The position numbers were made by a program, and so were the translations under genes. Below, piece after piece: positions 59,306-64,000 of a stretch of DNA of 64,000 nucleotides; position 1 is the first letter of the stretch, and each line of letters starts with the position of its first letter. Source of the DNA: an uncultured Flavobacteriales bacterium (lineage in GTDB: Bacteria; Bacteroidota; Bacteroidia; Flavobacteriales_D; Sanyastnellaceae); the NCBI GenBank assembly GCA_938082505.1, contig CALLLH010000021.1, forward strand, positions 1 through 64,000, given 5' to 3'. The notes under the pieces were generated by a model. The model was not told the origin of the DNA. It did no database searches and was given only the letters and a program-made list of their open reading frames with translations.

Positions 59306-60307
59306 ATGACGATGCGCCGTTGGATCGGGAAATTCTTGCGGGGTGCGGCCGTCTTGTGGGGCAGCTTCACCCTGGTGTTCCTGGTGTTCACCGCCGTGCC
59401 GGATCCGGCGCGCGAATTGGCGGGACAGCAAGCGGACCCGGAGGTGATTGCGGACATCAGGGCGCGCTTTGGGCTGGATCAACCGGCGCATGTCCGCTAC
59501 TGGAATGCCATGCAGGCGCTTTCACCGATCGGCGCGCGGCCAGGCGGCGGTTGGGGCATCCGGTTCCCTTCATTGGGCAGGAGCTATGTCATGCCCGAAA
59601 CGGTGGGTTCCATGTTGTGGAAGGCGCTGCCAGCCACGGTCATACTGGCTTTGGTCGCCCTCGGATTTGCCATTTTGCTGGGCCTGCCCATGGGGTTGTG
59701 GGCGGCGCGGAATCCCGGCGGTTGGTTCGACCGGGTCATTGTGGGCGGGAGTGTGCTCGGCATGAGTGCCCCTTCTTTTTTCATGGCCATCCTCATCGGT
59801 TACGTCTTTGCCGTGCGTTGGGGCGGATGGACCGGTTTGCCCCTCACCGGAAGCCTATGGGATCTGGATTCCGACGGACAGGTTGTGCTGTCCTTGCGCA
59901 ACCTCATCCTACCGGCGTTCACATTGGGGCTGCGCCCACTCGCGGTGCTTTCCCAGCTGATGAGGGGAGCGGCGCTGGATGTGCTCGGTGCGCCCCATGT
60001 GCAGACGGCCCGTGCCTTCGGTGCGGATGAAGGAGAAATCCTGCGCCGACATGTCCTGCGGAATGCGCTCAACCCGGTCGTCACGGCGGCCAGTGGATGG
60101 CTTGCCCAGATGTTGGCCGGTGCGGTGTTCGTGGAATTCGTCTTTGGTTGGAGGGGACTGGGTTTCCTGTTGTTCGAGGCCCTGGAGCGGCACGATCTGC
60201 CAGTGGTGATGGGCGGTGTCCTGACCGTCAGCTTCACCTTCGTGGTCGTGAACGCACTCTCGGACCTGGCCTATCGCTGGTTGGACCCGAGGGCTGCTCA
60301 GGCCTGA
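59306..60307 (+). CDS. ABC transporter permease (DppB/OppB type), solitary
   Basis: A 333-residue inner-membrane permease for peptides or nickel-type substrates. It has six predicted helices, a large loop after helix 1 (~residues 35-110), and the EAA motif region HVQTARAFGADEGEILRRHVLRNAL ending LNPVVTA. The next gene is convergent, and no ATPase, second permease or binding protein is present in the window. Its partner genes are probably elsewhere. Translation start could also be two codons later. Confidence 0.85.
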   Translation: MTMRRWIGKFLRGAAVLWGSFTLVFLVFTAVPDPARELAGQQADPEVIADIRARFGLDQPAHVRYWNAMQALSPIGARPGGGWGIRFPSLGRSYVMPETVGSMLWKALPATVILALVALGFAILLGLPMGLWAARNPGGWFDRVIVGGSVLGMSAPSFFMAILIGYVFAVRWGGWTGLPLTGSLWDLDSDGQVVLSLRNLILPAFTLGLRPLAVLSQLMRGAALDVLGAPHVQTARAFGADEGEILRRHVLRNALNPVVTAASGWLAQMLAGAVFVEFVFGWRGLGFLLFEALERHDLPVVMGGVLTVSFTFVVVNALSDLAYRWLDPRAAQA

Positions 60308-61161
60308 AATTGGGCGGCAACGAGTTCGTTGAGTGCCCTGACGAGTTGCTGTGTGGTCGCGTTGAAATAACGCTTCGTCCGGTAGCTTCCCACCCACCGC
60401 AGGCCTTGCACCGCATTGGACAGGAACACCTCATCCGCGATCAGCAGGTTCTGTGGTGTCAGGTTGCACTCGTAGACCTTCATTCCGGCCTTCAGTGCGA
60501 TGTTGATGACTTCGGTGCGCATGATGCCGGCCGTGGCCCCGCCTTCCAGTCCCGGGGTGTACAGGACGCCATTCGACACCAGAAACAGGTTGGAGGCCGT
60601 ACTCTCGATGATGCCCATCCGGTCGTTCTGGATGAGGGCGGTATCGAGGTTGTTCTCCTGCGCCCAAAGACCACTTTGGATGTAGATGTTGGACGCGATG
60701 TTCTTGAATTTCGTCAAGTGGTTGGGCGTGCACTTCATCTCGGGATAGATGTCGACCGAGAGGCCCTTTTCATTGAGGGTGTATTCCGCTGTGGCGATGG
60801 GTTCTGCCGTCATGACCACATCGAGGTCATTCTCTTGGGGGGAATAGTAACCGAGGCTGCGTCGGCTCAGCGTCATGCGGATGCGGGCACTGCCTTCGAT
60901 TCCCTGGGCTTCGAGTAGGCGGAGGATGTCCTTGCGGATTTCAGCCGGCGTGAAATTCAGAGGGGGATGGATCCTGTGGGCCTTGAGCCCCTCACGCATG
61001 CGCTGGTGGTGACTTTCGAGAAACAGGGGGACACCCCGGGTGACCCGAATGGTCTCAAAAATGCCGTCTGCATAGAGGAACCCGCGATTGCTCAATGATA
61101 TCACGGGGGCGTCCTTGCCATCGAAGGACCGCAGTTCGCTGTTGTACAGGAGAAGCTCCAA
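60298..61161 (-). CDS. Class IV aminotransferase (PabC-like/branched-chain or D-amino-acid type)
   Basis: A 287-residue PLP enzyme with the class IV fold. The PLP lysine is probably K151 (CTPNHLTKFKNIASN); the glutamate in GIIESTASNLFLVSNG (E186) is conserved. N-terminus shows NRGFLYADGIFETIRV. The subtype (aminodeoxychorismate lyase, D-alanine or branched-chain aminotransferase) is not resolvable; PabC would fit with folP nearby. Start is TTG 61161 because a TAATTTCG promoter element ends 4 bases upstream. Convergent and overlapping by 10 bases with the ABC permease. Confidence 0.85.
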   Translation of the reverse strand: MELLLYNSELRSFDGKDAPVISLSNRGFLYADGIFETIRVTRGVPLFLESHHQRMREGLKAHRIHPPLNFTPAEIRKDILRLLEAQGIEGSARIRMTLSRRSLGYYSPQENDLDVVMTAEPIATAEYTLNEKGLSVDIYPEMKCTPNHLTKFKNIASNIYIQSGLWAQENNLDTALIQNDRMGIIESTASNLFLVSNGVLYTPGLEGGATAGIMRTEVINIALKAGMKVYECNLTPQNLLIADEVFLSNAVQGLRWVGSYRTKRYFNATTQQLVRALNELVAAQFQA

Positions 61162-61165
61162 GCTG

Positions 61166-61173
61166 CGAAATTA
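61166..61173 (-). promoter_or_regulatory. -7 promoter element TAATTTCG
   Basis: One mismatch to TAnnTTTG on the minus strand, 4 bases before the TTG start at 61161. It overlaps the TAA stop codon of the GmhB-like gene. Confidence 0.5.
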
Positions 61174-61701
61174 AGCGCCTGCGCTCAGGGGCAGCGACAA
61201 CCATTGTGAAATGGGCGCATTTGGATGCGTCAGGACGCCATTCCTGACCCCGGCACCCAGGGCGCATTCAATGTCTCTTGCCTTGTCCCCGAACATCCAG
61301 CAACGATTCGGGTCAAGCCCATGGCGCGCCAGCGCCCGCTCCACCATCAGTGATCCGGGCTTTCTGCTCAGGCTGCTTCCGAAGTCGGGATGGTGCGGAC
61401 TGTAGAGGATATCGGCAATCGGCGCACCATGCGCCTCGGCGACATTTCTCAGGTGGTCGTGTATTCCGTGGACGTCGTCATGCGTATAGCGCCCTTTGGC
61501 TATACCGCCCTGGTTGGTGATGAGGATCAGCAAATACCCTTCGGAATGCCATGCTTTGAGCGTGTCGAGTACCGTGGGGAGAATGTGGAATTCCTCGAGG
61601 CAGGTCGTGTAGTCCCCGGGATCATGGTTGATGACCCCATCCCGGTCGAGGAGGATGGCAGCTCGGCCCTCCGGGGCCACGGAAGCAATTGAATCGGACA
61701 T
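61171..61701 (-). CDS. HAD-IIIA phosphatase, GmhB-like (heptose 1,7-bisphosphate phosphatase type)
   Basis: A 176-residue HAD phosphatase. Motif I is LDRDGVIN (residues 18-25), motif II is ITNQGGIAKG, motif III LSRKPGSLM, and motif IV MFGDKARDIECALGAGV. Length and motif order match GmhB, which removes the C7 phosphate in ADP-heptose synthesis for LPS core; histidinol phosphatase is the alternative. It lies three bases downstream of the csaA-like gene. Confidence 0.88.
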   Translation of the reverse strand: MSDSIASVAPEGRAAILLDRDGVINHDPGDYTTCLEEFHILPTVLDTLKAWHSEGYLLILITNQGGIAKGRYTHDDVHGIHDHLRNVAEAHGAPIADILYSPHHPDFGSSLSRKPGSLMVERALARHGLDPNRCWMFGDKARDIECALGAGVRNGVLTHPNAPISQWLSLPLSAGA

Positions 61702-61704
61702 CCT

Positions 61705-62055
61705 TTAGGCTATGGGTGTTCCGGGCGCTACCGGTCGTGAAACTTCAAGCAGACTGACGGATTCTCCCTCCACGGCGCCGAGCACAAGGCACGAACTCAT
61801 GTGGCTCCCGACCTGTTTGGGAGGCACATTCACGAGGGCGACGACCTGCTTTCCGCGGAGCGTATCCGCGGCGTAGTCCTGCACGAGTTGGGCGGTCGAC
61901 TTGAGCGTGCCCAACGGTCCGAAATCGATGAGGAGCACGTAGGCGGGCCGCCGCGCGCCCTCCAGGGGTGTGGCGGATTGTACTGTGCCCACCCGCAGGT
62001 CGCAGGCAGCGAAATCGGCGGGGGCGATCGTCGCCTTGGAATCCATGTGCATCAT
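61705..62055 (-). CDS. csaA: tRNA-binding domain protein CsaA
   Basis: A 116-residue OB-fold protein. Landmarks: FAACDLRVGTVQSATPLEGARRPAYVLLIDFG, and LVNVPPKQVGSHMSSCLVLG. CsaA is a tRNA-binding or protein-export chaperone; its exact role here is unclear. The -7 element TATTTTCC (62072-62079) lies 16 bases upstream. Precedes and is probably co-transcribed with the GmhB-like gene; divergent from the mutase. Confidence 0.9.
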   Translation of the reverse strand: MMHMDSKATIAPADFAACDLRVGTVQSATPLEGARRPAYVLLIDFGPLGTLKSTAQLVQDYAADTLRGKQVVALVNVPPKQVGSHMSSCLVLGAVEGESVSLLEVSRPVAPGTPIA

Positions 62056-62071
62056 GAAGACGTTCTGTGCG

Positions 62072-62079
62072 GGAAAATA
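62072..62079 (-). promoter_or_regulatory. -7 promoter element TATTTTCC
   Basis: Two mismatches from TAnnTTTG on the minus strand, 16 bases before the csaA start at 62055. Support is modest. Confidence 0.35.
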
Positions 62080-62094
62080 GGGTCGCGGGCCGGT

Positions 62095-62102
62095 TAACTT
62101 GG
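62095..62102 (+). promoter_or_regulatory. -7-like element TAACTTGG before the mutase
   Basis: TAnnTTGG, one shift from the TAnnTTTG consensus, 4 bases before the ATG. Position matches the pattern seen at other genes. Confidence 0.4.
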
Positions 62103-62106
62103 CGCC

Positions 62107-64000
62107 ATGGAAGAGTCAATTCACGCAGCGGATTCGTGGACGGATTGGGTGGATGCGGTCAAGGCCCAATCGAGGGGAGGTGACGTCACCCTGCATACGG
62201 AGTTGGACGGTGAGATTCAATGTCCGGTCTTCCATCCCGCGCGTCCTGTGGGCTCCATCCTTTCGGAAGCCCCCGATCCATGGAGGATCCGGGGTACCGT
62301 CGACTCTGCGGCCGCGGTGATGGCCGCCTTGGAAGGAGGGGTGGAGGTCCTGCGCTGCAAGGGGTGTCTCGATCCTGCGCGCTGGATGGAGGGGGTGGAA
62401 AAAGCCTACGTCGAGATCGAATTCTTCGGTGGAACGGACGTGTCGACATTGGCCGAGACCGACACCCTTCCCATCAGTGGGGGGGTGCTGATCGACGCGT
62501 GGTCGGCAGCTTCCATGGACGCCATCCGCCATCATTCCGAAGCCGTGGACCGTCATGCTCCCCGAAAGGGACTCAGGACCGTGGCCCTGACCGATCCGAG
62601 GTTGGCGGGCGGGAACTGGTCCACTTCCGCATCACTGGCGTTGCTGGTCAAAGCGTGTGCGCGGTTGTCCGAGGCAGCTGGAGGACTGGACCGGGTGTCG
62701 CTCGACGTGGCACTGGATGTGGATCCAATGGTCGGCATGGCCTCGATGGAGGCGATGAAGCGGTTGCTGGCCAGACAATGGGACAGTGCGGTATGGCCCC
62801 GATTGACGGCGGTGTGCAATCCCCGGGCCTTCGGGGCGACGGAAGGCAGGGAGAACCTCGTGAGGCAGTCCATCCAATTGACTGCCGGGGCATTGTCGGC
62901 AGTGGATGCTCTGGATGCGGGTAATTCCATGGCTTCAGAAGTGGCGCCGGAGGACATGGAGAACACAACCAAGTGGGGCCGCAACCTGCTCCACATGCTG
63001 AGGGAGGAGAGCCATTTGGGCGAAGGCCAAGCGGTGGTTTCGCCCTTGGTCGACAGTCTGGCGGATGCCTTTGTTGCGGCAGCGGACCGGTACCTCGAGC
63101 TGTGGTCCGACTTGGAGCCCCACGACATCTGGAACCAGGGGGCTTCGGCCTGGGAAATAGCGCCCTTGCGCCTCGAGGAACCCCTTCCTGTGGACGGGGG
63201 TGCCGGTATTTGGGAGGGGCACGGAGCAGGGGTCCATCCCTTCCTCCGGGGACCCTATGCCAGCATGTATACCAGCCGGCCCTGGACCATCCGACAGTAT
63301 GCAGGTTTCAGCACGGCGCAAGAGTCCAATGCGTTCTACAGGCGCAATCTGGCGGCAGGGCAGAAGGGATTGAGCGTGGCTTTCGACCTCGCCACCCACA
63401 GGGGATACGACAGCGATCATCCCCGCGTCTCAGGAGATGTCGGAAAAGCCGGAGTGGCCATCGACAGCGTGGAGGACATGAAACTGTTGTTCGAGGAAAT
63501 CCCATTGGATGCCATGTCTGTCTCCATGACGATGAATGGGGCAGTATTGCCCGTGATGGCGTTCTATATCGTGGCCGCGGAAGAGCAGGGTGTGCAGGCC
63601 ATGCAGCTCTCTGGAACGATACAGAATGACATCCTGAAGGAGTTCATGGTGAGGAACACCTTCATCTATCCGCCTTCTCCGAGCATGCGCATCATCAGCG
63701 ACATTTTTGCCTACACGGCGGAGCACATGCCGAGGTTCAACTCCATCAGCATATCCGGCTACCACATGCAGGAGGCCGGGGCGACACCTGAGCTCGAGCT
63801 GGCCTATACCATCGCCAATGGTCTGTCCTACGTCAAGGCCGGGGTGGAAGCGGGATTGGATGTCGACGATTTTGCGCCGCGCCTCAGCTTTTTCTGGGGC
63901 ATTGGAATGGACCTTATTTCCGAAGTGGCCAAACTGCGCGCGGGCCGCTTGCTCTGGGCCCGGTGGATGGCGGAATTCAACCCGCGCAACCCCCGGTCCT
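62107..64000 (+). CDS. Methylmalonyl-CoA mutase with a MutA-like N-terminal half fused to the MutB catalytic domain (partial, C-terminus off the right edge)
   Basis: 631 codons without a stop. Residues ~1-355 resemble the N-terminal part of the small subunit MutA (TIM-barrel type, without the cobalamin part), and the catalytic MutB domain begins immediately ([10 protein letters not shown] at 379-388, the substrate-tyrosine region). Later blocks are [40 protein letters not shown] and GYHMQEAGA with the conserved histidine. The enzyme turns methylmalonyl-CoA into succinyl-CoA using B12 (propionate metabolism). The B12-binding domain would lie beyond 64000. A TAACTTGG element ends 4 bases before ATG 62107. 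Confidence 0.85.
   Translation, partial: MEESIHAADSWTDWVDAVKAQSRGGDVTLHTELDGEIQCPVFHPARPVGSILSEAPDPWRIRGTVDSAAAVMAALEGGVEVLRCKGCLDPARWMEGVEKAYVEIEFFGGTDVSTLAETDTLPISGGVLIDAWSAASMDAIRHHSEAVDRHAPRKGLRTVALTDPRLAGGNWSTSASLALLVKACARLSEAAGGLDRVSLDVALDVDPMVGMASMEAMKRLLARQWDSAVWPRLTAVCNPRAFGATEGRENLVRQSIQLTAGALSAVDALDAGNSMASEVAPEDMENTTKWGRNLLHMLREESHLGEGQAVVSPLVDSLADAFVAAADRYLELWSDLEPHDIWNQGASAWEIAPLRLEEPLPVDGGAGIWEGHGAGVHPFLRGPYASMYTSRPWTIRQYAGFSTAQESNAFYRRNLAAGQKGLSVAFDLATHRGYDSDHPRVSGDVGKAGVAIDSVEDMKLLFEEIPLDAMSVSMTMNGAVLPVMAFYIVAAEEQGVQAMQLSGTIQNDILKEFMVRNTFIYPPSPSMRIISDIFAYTAEHMPRFNSISISGYHMQEAGATPELELAYTIANGLSYVKAGVEAGLDVDDFAPRLSFFWGIGMDLISEVAKLRAGRLLWARWMAEFNPRNPRS

Noticed and set aside
62107-64000. 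Frameshift or chimeric join inside the mutase
   Set aside because: I translated the frame codon by codon from 62107 to the window edge and found no stop or shift; residues on both sides of the join are in the same frame.
1-64000. tRNA, rRNA, CRISPR or insertion-sequence content
   Set aside because: I saw no cloverleaf-like intergenic stretch, repeat-spacer pattern, transposase motif or terminal inverted repeat pair. Gaps between genes are all below about 150 bases. A covariance-model scan would be decisive.

Overview
The window is GC-rich (roughly 60% by eye, not computed) and almost fully coding: 52 protein genes on both strands. I found no rRNA, tRNA, CRISPR array or insertion sequence. 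The gene content points to a free-living, aerobic member of the Bacteroidota, most likely an uncultivated marine Flavobacteriales relative. The reasons are a type IX secretion plug protein (DUF5103), a SusC-like TonB receptor with regulatory-like N-terminal domains, proteins ending in type IX-like sorting tails, Na+-NQR with ApbE, DUF1599 next to a BT_3928-like DoxX protein, CdaA, and TAnnTTTG promoter elements in place of Shine-Dalgarno leaders. The left edge cuts a TonB receptor and the right edge cuts a methylmalonyl-CoA mutase.

Layout. 1-9.7 kb (minus strand): TonB receptor and a small regulatory-like protein, release factor 3, a short-chain dehydrogenase with a glycosyltransferase, a secreted serine hydrolase, ApaG, and the T9SS plug protein. 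9.8-17.1 kb: a complete nqrABCDEF operon followed by apbE, with a convergent small four-cysteine membrane protein that resembles NqrM. 17.3-26.9 kb: a secreted protein with cysteine-rich repeats, a PagL-like outer-membrane deacylase, mazG with a lipoprotein, and a tight minus-strand operon ffh-folD-ribD-DMT transporter-SGNH lipoprotein. 27.0-38.2 kb: one 3,746-residue secreted mosaic protein built from five recurring module types. 38.3-51.5 kb: DUF493, an operon of lipoprotein, two guanidino-modifying enzymes and argS, a Lon-N protein, a Deg/HtrA protease, a 2-oxoglutarate oxygenase with two half-size YeeE/YedE sulfur transporters, and LptF/G with two glycosyltransferases. 51.6-64 kb: peptidase M49, an antitoxin-like protein, a T9SS-tailed LVIVD protein, cdaA-folP, DUF1599, a DoxX-like protein, a lone ABC permease, a class IV aminotransferase, a GmhB-like phosphatase, CsaA, and a mutase that joins a MutA-like N-terminal half to a MutB catalytic domain.

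How the genes work together. Na+-NQR with ApbE (and probably the NqrM-like protein for iron delivery) builds a sodium gradient. The T9SS plug protein fits with several secreted proteins here that carry sorting-type tails. The 3.7k-residue protein and the 573-residue protein share cysteine-rich repeats, a dockerin-like C-terminus and a near-palindromic upstream element, so they may be co-regulated surface proteins. Envelope work is represented by LptF/G, glycosyltransferases, the PagL-like deacylase and Deg.

The most unusual points are: the mosaic protein and its uncharacterised ~190-residue module; -7 promoter elements only 2-7 nt from the start codon at about 14 genes, which implies nearly leaderless mRNAs; the MutA/MutB fusion; the arginine-type hydrolase pair fused into an argS operon; and a perfect inverted repeat over the Deg start codon.
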